Positions 26,646 through 35,180 are shown, counted from the stretch's first letter. The stretch is DNA of 64,000 bases from Mycobacterium sp. 1164985.4 (GCF_001668575.1 NZ_LZMD01000011.1:1-64000); one strand, 5' to 3'. Notes: a model not told the origin generated them from the sequence alone. Made by a program: numbers and translations.

Positions 26646-27365
26646 ATGACGCCCAGCGACCGCCCCACCACCCGTCGGCGACACATTCTCCGGCTGGTGT
26701 TGTTCGCCGCATTCCTGCTCGGGATGTTCTATCTGGTCGTCGTGACCGGGGTGATCGACGTCGAGCACGTCCGTCGCACCGTGGCTTCCACCGGCCCCAT
26801 CGCGCCGCTGGTCTACGTCGTGGTCTCGGGCCTGCTCGGCGCGGTGTTCGTCCCCGGTCCGATCCTCGCGGCCGCAAGCGGCGTGCTGTTCGGTCCGCTG
26901 GTCGGCACGTTCGCCACCCTTGGCGCGACGGTCACCACAGCCTGCGTCACCAGCCTGGTCGGCAGGCGCGCCGGACGCGACAGTGCACGAGCGCTGCTCG
27001 GCGAGGACCGGGCGGCCCGACTCGACGGCCTCATCGCGCGCGGCGGGCTGTGGGCCGTCGTCGGGCAGCGCTTCGTCCCGGGTATCTCCGACGCGCTCGC
27101 CTCCTATGCCTTCGGTGCGTTCGGAGTTCCGTTGTGGCAGATGGCGGTCGGCGCGTTCATCGGGTCGGTCCCACGAGCCTTCGTGTACACCGCATTGGGA
27201 GCGTCGATTTCAGACCTGTCCTCACCGCTGACATACGCGGCGATCGCGGTGTGGTGCATCACCGCGGTCGCCGGCGCATTCGCCGCGCACCGGGGCGTCC
27301 GCAGTTGGCGCGGACGGGCACGCACCGACGACCACGGGCCCGCGCCCGGTCCCGACGACTGCTAG
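26646..27365 (+). CDS. TVP38/TMEM64 (VTT-domain) membrane protein
   Basis: The protein has about 239 residues with six hydrophobic segments and the VTT core: VPGPILAAASGVLFGPLVGTF, then RFVPGISDALASYAFGAFGVPLWQMAVGAFIGSVPRA. Members act as membrane scramblase- or transporter-like proteins in many bacteria. The ATG at 26646 is preferred over a GTG at 26625, though no clear ribosome binding site is present for either. The 3' end overlaps the convergent gene by four bases. Confidence 0.85.
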   Translation: MTPSDRPTTRRRHILRLVLFAAFLLGMFYLVVVTGVIDVEHVRRTVASTGPIAPLVYVVVSGLLGAVFVPGPILAAASGVLFGPLVGTFATLGATVTTACVTSLVGRRAGRDSARALLGEDRAARLDGLIARGGLWAVVGQRFVPGISDALASYAFGAFGVPLWQMAVGAFIGSVPRAFVYTALGASISDLSSPLTYAAIAVWCITAVAGAFAAHRGVRSWRGRARTDDHGPAPGPDDC

Positions 27366-27958
27366 CCCGGAAGCGAGGCGCTGCCCGGCGGCGGGGTGAG
27401 CTGCCATGTGCCACAGGCCATCGCGAGCATGGCGTAGGTGCCGACCACGAAGATCAGCTCCATCGCCTGGTGGGTGCCGAGTTCGTCGACGAGACGACGC
27501 CATGTGGTCGGCGTCGCGCGGCCGTCGGCGAGCAACTCGTCGGTGGCCTCGAGAACCAGCCGGTCCGCCCCGTCGAATTCGGTGTTACCGCGGGTGATCC
27601 GGGCGATGTCGTCGTCGGACAGGCCGCCGGCCGTGGCGACCTTGACGTGCTCACCCCAGAAGAACGACGAGCGCCGCACATGCGCCAGCCGCAGCACCGC
27701 CAACTCGCGCAGGCGCAGAGACAGCTCACCGCGCTGCAGCAGAAACGCGTTGTAGGCGAGGAACTTCCGTGCCATCTTCGGGTGCCGGGCCAGCACCCCG
27801 ATGATGTCGAAATTGAGCGGGTCACGGGGCTCTCCAGAACCTGCACGCGGAACCTCGCCGCCCGGTATGCCCATCAGCGCGCCGACGGCAGCGTACTCGT
27901 CGTCGCCCCACTCATCGGCGGTCAGCGGCGTCAGGAGCGGTGTGGCGTCGTCGGCCAT
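27362..27958 (-). CDS. Carboxymuconolactone decarboxylase/AhpD-like protein
   Basis: This 198-residue helical protein is of the CMD/AhpD type (LLQRGELSLRLRELAVLRLA, then HVRRSSFFWGEHVKVATAGGL). The usual CxxC of AhpD peroxidases is absent (SSFFWGEH), so it is not a thiol peroxidase and more likely acts as a decarboxylase-like or ring-processing enzyme. AAAGG precedes the ATG. It is the last gene of a five-gene minus-strand operon, two bases after the LLM oxidoreductase. Confidence 0.83.
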   Translation of the reverse strand: MADDATPLLTPLTADEWGDDEYAAVGALMGIPGGEVPRAGSGEPRDPLNFDIIGVLARHPKMARKFLAYNAFLLQRGELSLRLRELAVLRLAHVRRSSFFWGEHVKVATAGGLSDDDIARITRGNTEFDGADRLVLEATDELLADGRATPTTWRRLVDELGTHQAMELIFVVGTYAMLAMACGTWQLTPPPGSASLPG

Positions 27959-27960
27959 GG

Positions 27961-28740
27961 TCACCTTTCTTCGTGGTGCAGTTCCGCGAGGGCGTGGATC
28001 TGCTCGAGGTAGTGCTCGAGCGAACGGTGTACGAATCGCGCGGATACGATCGTGGTGCCCGCTTCCGCCATGGCGCGCAACGTTTCCCGCGTGGCATCGG
28101 GGTTCTCGATCGGGTCGAGAGGACGGTCGGCGGCCAGCACGACATCGAAGCCGGGCGGGACGTCGCGTGCGCGGAGCCATTCCGCGGCGGTCTCGAGTGA
28201 GATGCCGAACGGTGCCCAACCCTCGGCGAGGGTGAGCGCCCGCCGCAGCGAACGCCGGGTCCGGCCGCCGACCCAGATCGGCATGTGAGCCTGCAGTGCA
28301 CACGGGTCGACGATCAGGCCGCCGAATGAGTAGTACTCGCCGTCGTAGGAGGGCTCATTGCTCGACAGGGCTGCACGCAGGGCCCGCAGCGCGTCGTCGG
28401 CGCGCGGGCCGCGGCTGACGTGATCCAGTGTGCCGTACCGCTTCACGATGGCCAGGGGGTGGTGATATCCCAGCACCAGCGTCATGGTGACGAGCCGGAT
28501 CCGCTCGGTGCGGGCCGCGACGTAACCCAACGTGGCCAGCGGGTCCCAGTACCTGGCACCGCGCCGCCCTGCCTCGGACGCCGGGATGCCGATGTGCTCA
28601 CTGCAGGTCAGGTGGTGGTAGCCGAGCCGATCGGCCGCCTCGGCGACGCGGCCGATGTCCTTGACGCCTGCGTCGCGTTCCCACGTGAGTGCCGCTCCGG
28701 CGACGTTGGTGACGACCGGTGTCGCGATGCCCAGTTTCAA
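27961..28740 (-). CDS. LLM-class F420-dependent oxidoreductase
   Basis: The 259-residue TIM-barrel protein is of the luciferase-like type: LKLGIATPVVTNVAG at the start, RLGYHHLTCSEHIGIPASE, TERIRLVTMTLVLGYHHPLA, and MPIWVGGRTRRSLRRALTLAEGW. Mycobacterial members of this class usually use coenzyme F420. The TTG start at 28740 overlaps the dioxygenase stop as TTGA, and the reading frame supports beginning at this Leu-Lys-Leu-Gly. It probably reduces or oxidises an intermediate of the Rieske pathway. Confidence 0.87.
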   Translation of the reverse strand: MKLGIATPVVTNVAGAALTWERDAGVKDIGRVAEAADRLGYHHLTCSEHIGIPASEAGRRGARYWDPLATLGYVAARTERIRLVTMTLVLGYHHPLAIVKRYGTLDHVSRGPRADDALRALRAALSSNEPSYDGEYYSFGGLIVDPCALQAHMPIWVGGRTRRSLRRALTLAEGWAPFGISLETAAEWLRARDVPPGFDVVLAADRPLDPIENPDATRETLRAMAEAGTTIVSARFVHRSLEHYLEQIHALAELHHEER

Positions 28741-29567
28741 GTCAGTGGCTCTTCGCCCGCCAGGATGGTTCGGTGCATGAGGCGACCGCTGTCGACCGCA
28801 TAAGGCAGCGCGCGGTGCATGGTGCCCGTGTTGTCCCAGATCAGCAGATCGCCGACCTCCCACTCGTGCCGATAGACGTACTGTGGCTGCGTCGCCCAAT
28901 CCCGAAGCCGGGCAAGCAGGGCGCGGCTCTCCTCAACGGGCATGCCGACGACGTAATCGGCTGTCGCGCCGAGTAACAGGGATTTGCGGCCGGACTGATG
29001 CGTCCACACGATGGGACACGTCTTCGTCGGCGACTTCTGCCAGAACGCGATCTCGTCGTAACTCATCTCCGGCGTCACATAGTACTGAGACCGTTCGGCG
29101 CTGTGCACGACGCGGAGGTCGGCGATGAGGTCCTTGTCCGACTGCGGCAGATCGTCGTAAGCGGCGTAGGTGTTGCAGAACTCCGTATCGCCGCCGCTAT
29201 CGGCGAGTTTCACCGCGCGCAGCAGCGTGGCCAGGTTCGGATAGGGCTGCAAGGACCCGTCGAAGTGCCAGAACAGCGAACCCTTCAGGTACTTCGCTCG
29301 CTGGTTGACGCTTTCGTCGAGCGAGATCTTGTAGATCCCGTCCTCACCCTCGTTGGCCACGACGGTACCCAGCGACCTGGCGATCACGACCTGTTGCTCG
29401 TCGCTGATCTGCAATCCGCGGAAGAACACGACGCCGCGTTGTTCCAGTGTGGCGCGGATCTTCTCGGCGGCGCGGCCGCTCAACAGCGTGTCCAGGTCGG
29501 TGCGGATCTCGCTGCCGATCCTGGGCGTCAGGTCGACGACGTCCAGTTGTGCGGAGGTCAGGCTCAC
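28737..29567 (-). CDS. TauD/TfdA-type Fe(II)/2-oxoglutarate dioxygenase
   Basis: The 276-residue protein has the iron triad His101-x-Asp103 in LFWHFDGS and the distal His (about 251) in NTGTMHRALPY, with the 2-oxoglutarate-binding Arg in DSGRLMHRT. The N-terminal GVVFFRGLQISDEQQ is typical of the family. It would hydroxylate a carboxylate, sulfonate or aryloxy compound. The GTG start at 29567 follows the previous stop by five bases; its stop overlaps the LLM gene. It sits in one operon with a Rieske oxygenase, an unusual pairing of two oxygenases. Confidence 0.9.
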   Translation of the reverse strand: MSLTSAQLDVVDLTPRIGSEIRTDLDTLLSGRAAEKIRATLEQRGVVFFRGLQISDEQQVVIARSLGTVVANEGEDGIYKISLDESVNQRAKYLKGSLFWHFDGSLQPYPNLATLLRAVKLADSGGDTEFCNTYAAYDDLPQSDKDLIADLRVVHSAERSQYYVTPEMSYDEIAFWQKSPTKTCPIVWTHQSGRKSLLLGATADYVVGMPVEESRALLARLRDWATQPQYVYRHEWEVGDLLIWDNTGTMHRALPYAVDSGRLMHRTILAGEEPLT

Positions 29568-29572
29568 GGCGC

Positions 29573-29896
29573 TCAACTCACCCTCGTCAGTATCGTGCTG
29601 GCCGAATGTTTGACTCGCGGCTGGTGCCACAGCTCGACCGCGAGCGAAACGGTGATCAGAGAGTAGAGAAGGTTGCGCAGGTTTGCGACGTCCTCGGGCA
29701 GCGGCTCGGAGTAGTCGAACTTGTCGATGTAGGCCACCGCTTCCTCGGCATACGGGAAGATCTCGTCATAGAACGCCCGGATCTGCTCCATCGAACTGCT
29801 GACCCGCTTCACATAACGCGCGTGGCCGTCCTCGATGGCCCATTCGGGCACGAGATGTTCGAGGTGCGAAAACTCCGGCGGCAGAGCTGGATTCAT
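29573..29896 (-). CDS. Small protein between Rieske oxygenase and TauD, unknown function
   Basis: The 107-residue protein is helical and acidic, starting MNPALPPEFSHLEHLVPEW with FPYAEEAVAYIDKFDYSEPLP and LRNLLYSLITVSLAVELWHQP. The start overlaps the Rieske stop as ATGA, so it is made together with that enzyme. It does not look like a typical beta subunit of ring-hydroxylating oxygenases, nor like a ferredoxin (no cysteines). It may be a helper subunit of the oxygenase. I do not recognise the family. Confidence 0.72.
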   Translation of the reverse strand: MNPALPPEFSHLEHLVPEWAIEDGHARYVKRVSSSMEQIRAFYDEIFPYAEEAVAYIDKFDYSEPLPEDVANLRNLLYSLITVSLAVELWHQPRVKHSASTILTRVS

Positions 29897-31188
29897 CGCA
29901 TCGCCCTCTGTTCTTCTGCGGCCTTTACTCCGTTCTCGACGTAGTCACCGACCACCTTGTGGAAGTGGCGCAGCAGGATCTCCTCGTCGTTCATCGTGAA
30001 ATGGGTGAGCGCGCCGCTGTTCAGCATCGCTTGCAGGCCCTCCGAGGGACTGGCGTCCTCGAGGATGATGTCGTTGAGATACGTGATCGTCAGCTCCTGA
30101 CCCAGCCGCTCCTTGTGCGTCGTCGGGGGCTGGTAGTACGCCTCGGTCTCGAAGATGTGCGAATGCGGCCCGGTGGGCCAGTGCGTGTGGACGGTGAAAC
30201 CGGACGCACCGAAGATCAGCACGAAGTTCGGAAAGAACTGAAACGAGTCGAAGCCGTACTTCTCCGATCGCGTCGGGTTGATGCCCGGAGGCATCGGCCC
30301 GCGGTCGCTCTTCTTGTTCCACGGCCCTGCCGCGCTCGCCTCGAACACGCACTCGATCGGTTTGGAGTACGGCGTCTTTCGCGACGGTTCGCCGGAGAAC
30401 GAGAACATCCGGTGCGGACCCTTGAGCCGATAGGCCAGCGCGTCGGTGAACGGATTCGGTTGGTCGAACGCGTCCCTGGCCTCGGCGGTGACCGCGCCGA
30501 ACGACGATGCATGAAGGTAGGGCCCGTGATAACTCTCGGCGAACCCGTCCAGAAAGATCTTCCAGTTGCACTGCAGTTCGGCCTTGAACTTGTAGACCTG
30601 ATGCGGGCCGGCGAACGGGTACCCCTCGATCTCGTGCGCCAGCTCGCCCAGGTAATCACGCAGCGGTTCGCTGTTGTGCGGGTTGAGGTTGATGAAGATG
30701 AAGCCCTCCCACACCTCGCACTGAATGGCGGGCACCCGGCAGCTGTCGGCGTCGAAGTCGAGCAGCAGATCCTTGCGGGTGGCCGAGTGCAGTGAGCCGT
30801 CGAGTTTGTAGCGCCAGCCGTGGAAGCGGCAGTACAACAGTGGCGCGCGTCCCTCGACCTCGGCGAAGGGGTCATCCTCCCACAGCATCTTGTTGCCCCG
30901 GTGCGGGCAGATGTTGTGGAATGCGCGGACGACGTCATCCTTTCCTCGCACGATGATCACCGAGGTATTGAGGAACTTCAGCTCGCGGGTGAAGTAGCTG
31001 CCGGATTTCGGCACCCGCTCGACGCGCCCCATGTACAGCCACGTCTTCTTGAAGACGTGTTCGCGTTCCTTCTCGTAGAACTCCTCGGAGACGCAGTCCT
31101 CCAGGGACACCGGCCCGCGACCGAGTTCGGGGTGGGCGTCGGTCCAGTGTCCGCTCGCGGGCTTGGTCACCAGGCTGTCGTGACTCAA
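29893..31188 (-). CDS. Rieske ring-hydroxylating oxygenase alpha subunit (operon 1)
   Basis: The 431-residue protein has the [2Fe-2S] ligands Cys94/His96 in CPHRG and Cys120/His123 in YCRFHGW, followed by the mononuclear iron site GFAESYHGPYLH and the long SRPBCC-type catalytic domain. The TTG start at 31188 is preferred because GAGGAGG stands just upstream. It opens the minus-strand operon and faces a LysR gene. Reductase and ferredoxin genes are absent, so partners must come from elsewhere. The substrate is unknown; aromatic acids, amines or betaine-like compounds are known for relatives. Confidence 0.92.
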   Translation of the reverse strand: MSHDSLVTKPASGHWTDAHPELGRGPVSLEDCVSEEFYEKEREHVFKKTWLYMGRVERVPKSGSYFTRELKFLNTSVIIVRGKDDVVRAFHNICPHRGNKMLWEDDPFAEVEGRAPLLYCRFHGWRYKLDGSLHSATRKDLLLDFDADSCRVPAIQCEVWEGFIFINLNPHNSEPLRDYLGELAHEIEGYPFAGPHQVYKFKAELQCNWKIFLDGFAESYHGPYLHASSFGAVTAEARDAFDQPNPFTDALAYRLKGPHRMFSFSGEPSRKTPYSKPIECVFEASAAGPWNKKSDRGPMPPGINPTRSEKYGFDSFQFFPNFVLIFGASGFTVHTHWPTGPHSHIFETEAYYQPPTTHKERLGQELTITYLNDIILEDASPSEGLQAMLNSGALTHFTMNDEEILLRHFHKVVGDYVENGVKAAEEQRAMR

Positions 31189-31262
31189 CGGTCCTCCTCG
31201 TCGGGCGCAAGACGGTACGCCGAAGGTACCGCCGGCCAAATGGCCGAAACAGACCCATTAGC

Positions 31263-31277
31263 GCAACACCCTGTTGC
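31263..31277. promoter_or_regulatory. Palindrome between Rieske operon and LysR gene
   Basis: GCAACA-CCC-TGTTGC is a perfect inverted repeat in the 195-bp gap between the divergent Rieske operon and the lysR-type gene. LysR proteins bind such short dyads near the divergent promoters. An AT-rich stretch (TTGCATATTTGGAAC) follows immediately. It is the best candidate for the LysR recognition site. Confidence 0.55.
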
Positions 31278-31383
31278 ATATTTGGAACGCTGTGGAGGCC
31301 AGGACGCCGCCGAGTGCACGGTTCTTCGCGCCGCTACTCGCGAAACGCGGACGCAAGCGTGCGCTCGACACCAAAGGAGGGCG

Positions 31384-32301
31384 ATGGAACAGAACCTGCC
31401 CTTCGACGTCGATGCCCTGCTGATCTTCGGCAAGGTCGTGGAGAATCGCAGCCTGTCCAAGGCGGCGGCGCTGCTCGGCATGCCCAAGTCGACGGTCAGC
31501 CGCAAGCTGACCAAGCTGGAGTCCGACCTCGGCATCAAGCTCCTGCGCAAGAACACCCATCAGCTCACCGTCACCGACCTGGGCGAGCAGGTGTACGCGC
31601 ACGCGGTCAACATCCTGGCCGAGGCCAATGGTGTCCGCGCGCTCGTCGAGGGCAGCAGGCAGGAGCCTCAGGGTGAGCTGCGGGTGGCGATCCCGGTGTT
31701 CGTCGGCATCGACTACGCCTCGCGGGTCGGCGCGGCGTTCCTGCGGCACTACCCGCACTCCCGGCTGGACATTCGGCTGGTCGACAGCATGGTCGATCCG
31801 ATCCGGGACGGTTTCGACGTGGTGTTCAGCACCGGCCCGCTACAGGACTCCACGCTGATCGCGCGCAAGGTGTTCAGTCTCGAGCTGTTCCTGTGCGCCT
31901 CACCGGAATTCCTCGCCGGGTTGCCGGAGCCGATCTGCGACCCCGCGCAGCTCGACTCAATTCCGTTCATCGACTTCGGCTTCGGCGGGCCCCGCAGGCT
32001 CATGGTCACCGCGAAGGGTCGCCGCCGCGAGTTGACGCCACCAGTGCGCGCGCGTGCGAACAACTTTCAGGTCTGCAAGCAATACATCATGCAGGGACTC
32101 GGCTTCGGCGCCATGCCCACCCAGATCATCTGCACCGCCGAGTTACGCGAGGGCACGCTCGTTCCCTTGCTGCCGGAATGGAACCTCGAATCGCTGGACG
32201 TGCACATGGTTTATCCGTTCGAGCTGTCCTTCTCCACGCTGATCAGCGCCTTTTACGAGACCGCTTGCGAAATCATCATCGAGAACATCGCCCGCGCCTG
32301 A
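31384..32301 (+). CDS. LysR-type transcriptional regulator of the Rieske operon
   Basis: The 305-residue protein has the N-terminal winged HTH FGKVVENRSLSKAAALLGMP then KSTVSRKLTKLESDLG, a linker helix and a LysR substrate-binding domain starting GELRVAIPVFVGIDYA. AAAGGAGGG precedes the ATG at excellent spacing. Being divergent from the catabolic operon, it most likely activates it in the presence of its substrate or an intermediate. Confidence 0.92.
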   Translation: MEQNLPFDVDALLIFGKVVENRSLSKAAALLGMPKSTVSRKLTKLESDLGIKLLRKNTHQLTVTDLGEQVYAHAVNILAEANGVRALVEGSRQEPQGELRVAIPVFVGIDYASRVGAAFLRHYPHSRLDIRLVDSMVDPIRDGFDVVFSTGPLQDSTLIARKVFSLELFLCASPEFLAGLPEPICDPAQLDSIPFIDFGFGGPRRLMVTAKGRRRELTPPVRARANNFQVCKQYIMQGLGFGAMPTQIICTAELREGTLVPLLPEWNLESLDVHMVYPFELSFSTLISAFYETACEIIIENIARA

Positions 32302-32339
32302 CGCCGCGTGGCGGCCCGCGCTGCCGCGAGGAAGGTGTC

Positions 32340-32640
32340 GGGATGGCGGCGCCTGGCGTCAATCGGAACGGCACCGCGATCATTCAGGTCATCCCGCCAC
32401 CGGACTCAACGACACCGCGATCGCCGATCTGGTCAAGCGCATCCGGGCCGATCGGGCCGCTATCGAAGGTGACACCGGCGCAACGATTCTCGTGGGCGGG
32501 AGCACGGCATCCAGCATCGACACCTCGAACAACCTGGCTGCGGCGTGCGCAACGGGGTCGGCCTCTCCGCCCGGGTGGTCACCTCCGCCGAGCGCCACGA
32601 CATCGCGCGGTTGACGTTTACCACCTCTGCGGCGGGGTAG
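32340..32640 (+). pseudogene. Remnant of an MMPL/RND transporter domain
   Basis: In two frames this stretch reads NRNGTAIIQVIPP, then after a frame change near 32400 GLNDTAIADLVKRIRAD and GATILVGGSTASSIDTSNN. That is the periplasmic-domain pattern of small MMPL (YdfJ-type) transporters just before a helix bundle. Everything before and after is missing and no start is present. Past about 32540 another frame (GVGLSARVVTSAERHDIAR) continues to a stop at 32640, origin unknown. It occupies the gap between lysR and the Crp gene. Confidence 0.55.
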
Positions 32641-32669
32641 CCCCGCACGCAACAGGGTTGGGAGTGGGC

Positions 32670-33392
32670 ATGCTGATGGCCGCCGGTGCCACGGCCGAGA
32701 AAGCCGTGGAGCGAGATAGCGAAGCCGTACTGGCGTGCTCGGCGATCATCCGGGGACTGGAACCCGCCGACAGGGCGTCGCTGATCCGCCGCTTCTCCTA
32801 CGACCGTTACGCCTCGGGCCAATGCATCTACCACGAAGGCCAACGCGATCGTCTCCTCTACGTCGTCATCGACGGAAAGGTCAAGATCGGGTGGCGATGC
32901 GCGGACTTTCCCGAGAAATTGCTCGGCGTCCTCGGCCCTTCGGAGATCTTCGGCGCCGAGTCGGTCTTCGACTCCGGGCCGCGCACCGGTTCGGCCACGG
33001 CCCTGACCCCCGTGCTCGTCGCCGTCATCGACCGTGACGCGTTGCACGCCTGCATCGACGACAGCCCGCACATCACCGAGCAGCTGATGCGCCTTCTGGC
33101 GCGAAATCTGCGGCGTGCCGAAGACCTCATCACCGACCTGAATTTCACCGACGTTCCCGGCCGGATTGCCAAACAACTCCTTCACCTCGCCCAGCGTTTC
33201 GGTACCCGCCATGATCGGCAGTTGCGTGTCGACCACGGCTTGACCCAGGCCGAGATCGCCCAACTAGTCGGCGCCTCAAGGGAATCGGTCAACAAGGCGC
33301 TATCCGAGTTCGTCAACCGCGGCTGGATCACCGTGTACGGCAAGAGCTTGGTGATCCATCAGGCCGAACTGCTCGCTCACCGCGCTCGCTGA
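32670..33392 (+). CDS. Crp/Fnr-family transcriptional regulator
   Basis: The 240-residue protein has a cyclic-nucleotide-binding beta-barrel (ASGQCIYHEGQRDRLLYVVIDGKVKIG, then LGVLGPSEIFGAESVF) and a C-terminal winged HTH (VDHGLTQAEIAQLVGASRESV then NKALSEF). The conserved Arg-Thr/Ser cAMP pocket is not clearly kept (FDSGPRTGSA), so the ligand is uncertain. The ATG at 32670 follows GGAG. It stands alone after an MmpL remnant, so its targets are unclear. Confidence 0.88.
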   Translation: MLMAAGATAEKAVERDSEAVLACSAIIRGLEPADRASLIRRFSYDRYASGQCIYHEGQRDRLLYVVIDGKVKIGWRCADFPEKLLGVLGPSEIFGAESVFDSGPRTGSATALTPVLVAVIDRDALHACIDDSPHITEQLMRLLARNLRRAEDLITDLNFTDVPGRIAKQLLHLAQRFGTRHDRQLRVDHGLTQAEIAQLVGASRESVNKALSEFVNRGWITVYGKSLVIHQAELLAHRAR

Positions 33393-33456
33393 CGCTGAGC
33401 AAACTTTTTGTCCGCGGCGGGAGTTGTATCCGCCGCCTGTGGGTAATCCGAGAGGC

Positions 33457-33639
33457 ATGGACCCCGACACGTTGGTCGCGATGGCAGGATTAACGGCGCT
33501 GGGCGCCGCGGTTTTCACGGGTGCGATCTGGGACAGCCCGCTGGTCACCGCACCGACCCGGCTCACGAAGCAGCGGCCCTACGGCAAGCACGCGATGCCC
33601 GTCAACCCGCCGAGCAAGGCACGCGAATTCGCCGGTTGA
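33457..33639 (+). CDS. Small membrane-like protein, uncertain
   Basis: From the ATG at 33457 a 60-residue reading gives one hydrophobic stretch (LVAMAGLTALGAAVFTGAIW) and a Lys/Pro-rich C-terminus. GAGAGG lies just upstream. The reading is short, so this may be a small single-span protein or chance. No relation to the neighbouring sigma factor is evident. Confidence 0.4.
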   Translation: MDPDTLVAMAGLTALGAAVFTGAIWDSPLVTAPTRLTKQRPYGKHAMPVNPPSKAREFAG

Positions 33640-33692
33640 CCACGCACGCGCCCGTCGACCGCTACGCTGGGTCGAGGACCCCGGCGGGCAAC

Positions 33693-33719
33693 GTTTCGAC
33701 ACGCCACTCGAAGGGGTAG
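33693..33719 (+). promoter_or_regulatory. SigF-type promoter before the sigma factor gene
   Basis: GTTT (33693-33696) and GGGTAG (33714-33719) are separated by 17 bases. This fits the mycobacterial SigF promoter (GTTT, about 16-17, GGGTAT) except for the last base. It lies about 70 bases before the sigma gene start, which suggests the factor activates its own gene. Confidence 0.55.
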
Positions 33720-33789
33720 ACCGCAACAACCACAGGTTCAGATCCGAGCCGTGCGATCCATACGGCAGGGTCGGAAGTTAGGAGCCTGT

Positions 33790-34656
33790 GTGGTGTCCGA
33801 AGCGATTTCTGAATACGCAGACGTGGCGGACATGTTCCGCCGCCTGAAAACGCTTGATCGGGGGTCGATCCCCCATCAGCGCCAGCGCGAGGCGATCGTC
33901 GCCCGGACGCTGCCGCTCGCCGACCACGTAGCGCGTCGCTACCGCAATCGCGGTGAGCCGATCGACGACCTGGTGCAGGCCGCTCGTGTCGGATTGGTGA
34001 ACGCCGTGAACCGCTTCGATCCCGACAACGGCGCCGATTTCTTGTCGTTTGCGATCCCGACCATCATGGGAGAGGTACGCCGGCACTTCCGGGACTACGG
34101 CTGGGCGGTGAAGGTTCCGCGCCGGCTCAAGGATCTGCAGGGGCAATTGGTCAAGGCCCGCGCGGAGTTGTCCCAGCAGATCGGTCGGGCGCCGACTCCG
34201 TCCGAGGTCGCCAAGCACCTGGGCATCGAACGCGATGCGGTGATGGAGGCGGCCATCGCCAGCAGCAACTACTCCACGCTGTCGACCGACGTCCAGGCCT
34301 CCGCCGACGACGAGTTCCGCTCGGTGGGTGACACGCTCGGCGACGTCGATCCGAACATCGACAAGGTGGTCGACCTCGAAACCGTGCGCCCGCTCATTGC
34401 GGCGCTGCCCGAGCGCGAGAAGACCGTGCTGATGCTGCGTTTCTTCGAGAGCATGACGCAGACCCAGATCGCCGAGCGCATGGGCTATTCGCAGATGCAC
34501 GTGTCGCGGCTGCTCGCACAGGCACTCCGCCGGCTCCGTGAGCAGGTGCGCGAACCGGGTTCCGGCGGTGTGGAGGTCGAGGCGGCCACTCGGCGCCGGC
34601 GCCGCCCGTCCGCCGTCACGCCCACGACGACGCCCCACCTCAAACGTGGCGCCTGA
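33790..34656 (+). CDS. SigF-like (sigma-B family) RNA polymerase sigma factor
   Basis: The 288-residue protein has region 2 as ADHVARRYRNRGEPIDDLVQ and FLSFAIPTIMGEVRRHFRD, region 3 with KVPRRLKDLQGQLVKARAEL, and region 4 as LPEREKTVLMLRFFESMTQT then QIAERMGYSQMHVSRLL. It is closest in pattern to SigF stress sigma factors. A GTG at 33790 (or 33793) follows AGGAG. No anti-sigma gene is adjacent, unlike the classical usfX-sigF pair, so it may be a SigF paralogue whose partner lies elsewhere. The C-terminus is Arg/Pro-rich. Confidence 0.93.
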   Translation: MVSEAISEYADVADMFRRLKTLDRGSIPHQRQREAIVARTLPLADHVARRYRNRGEPIDDLVQAARVGLVNAVNRFDPDNGADFLSFAIPTIMGEVRRHFRDYGWAVKVPRRLKDLQGQLVKARAELSQQIGRAPTPSEVAKHLGIERDAVMEAAIASSNYSTLSTDVQASADDEFRSVGDTLGDVDPNIDKVVDLETVRPLIAALPEREKTVLMLRFFESMTQTQIAERMGYSQMHVSRLLAQALRRLREQVREPGSGGVEVEAATRRRRRPSAVTPTTTPHLKRGA

Positions 34657-34659
34657 GTC

Positions 34660-35124
34660 TCACCGCGGCACGAAGACCGGTGCGTAGACCGTCTCGCCGT
34701 CGCGGTCCTGGATTTCAAAGCGCACCTCGACTGGAAGGCCGACGCGCACCGAATCAAGTTGACAGTCAACGATGTTGGCGACGATCCGCAGACCGGGTTG
34801 TTCGTCGAGCTCGACGATCGCGATGACGTACGGCAGCGGAACCGCCGGATTGAACGGTTGGTGGTTGACGGTGTAGGTGAACACGGTGCCGCGCCCCGAC
34901 ACCGGTTGCGCAGCGAGCTCTCCTCCACAGTCGGGGCAGTCGGCGGCCGGCGGCGACACCCACCGTCGGCAACGCTCACAGCGCGCGATCAGCAGCTGGT
35001 TGTCCCGTCCGCCGGTCCAGAACGCCCTGTTGTGCTCGTCGAGGCCGGGCAGCATCCTGGGCGCGGCGGGTGGCACGTCGTCGGACACGACTTCAGAACG
35101 TACAGTCTCGAGCGGGAGCATCAC
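34660..35124 (-). CDS. Zinc-ribbon OB-fold protein (DUF35), thiolase partner
   Basis: The 154-residue protein has an intact rubredoxin-like zinc ribbon (CERCRRWVSPPAADCPDCGG, about residues 49-68) and an OB-fold (GRGTVFTYTVNHQPFNP, then PYVIAIVELDEQPGLRIVANIV). Such proteins associate with thiolase-like enzymes and bind acyl-CoA substrates. A GTG at 35124 and an ATG at 35121 are both possible starts. It is divergent from a thiolase-like gene with a 56-bp gap and convergent with the sigma factor (three bases between stops). Confidence 0.85.
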   Translation of the reverse strand: MMLPLETVRSEVVSDDVPPAAPRMLPGLDEHNRAFWTGGRDNQLLIARCERCRRWVSPPAADCPDCGGELAAQPVSGRGTVFTYTVNHQPFNPAVPLPYVIAIVELDEQPGLRIVANIVDCQLDSVRVGLPVEVRFEIQDRDGETVYAPVFVPR

Positions 35125-35180
35125 AGGAAACCCGCCGCGCGATGGGCATTCGGGCGGCGACGAGGCGAGGCGGTGGCCGA

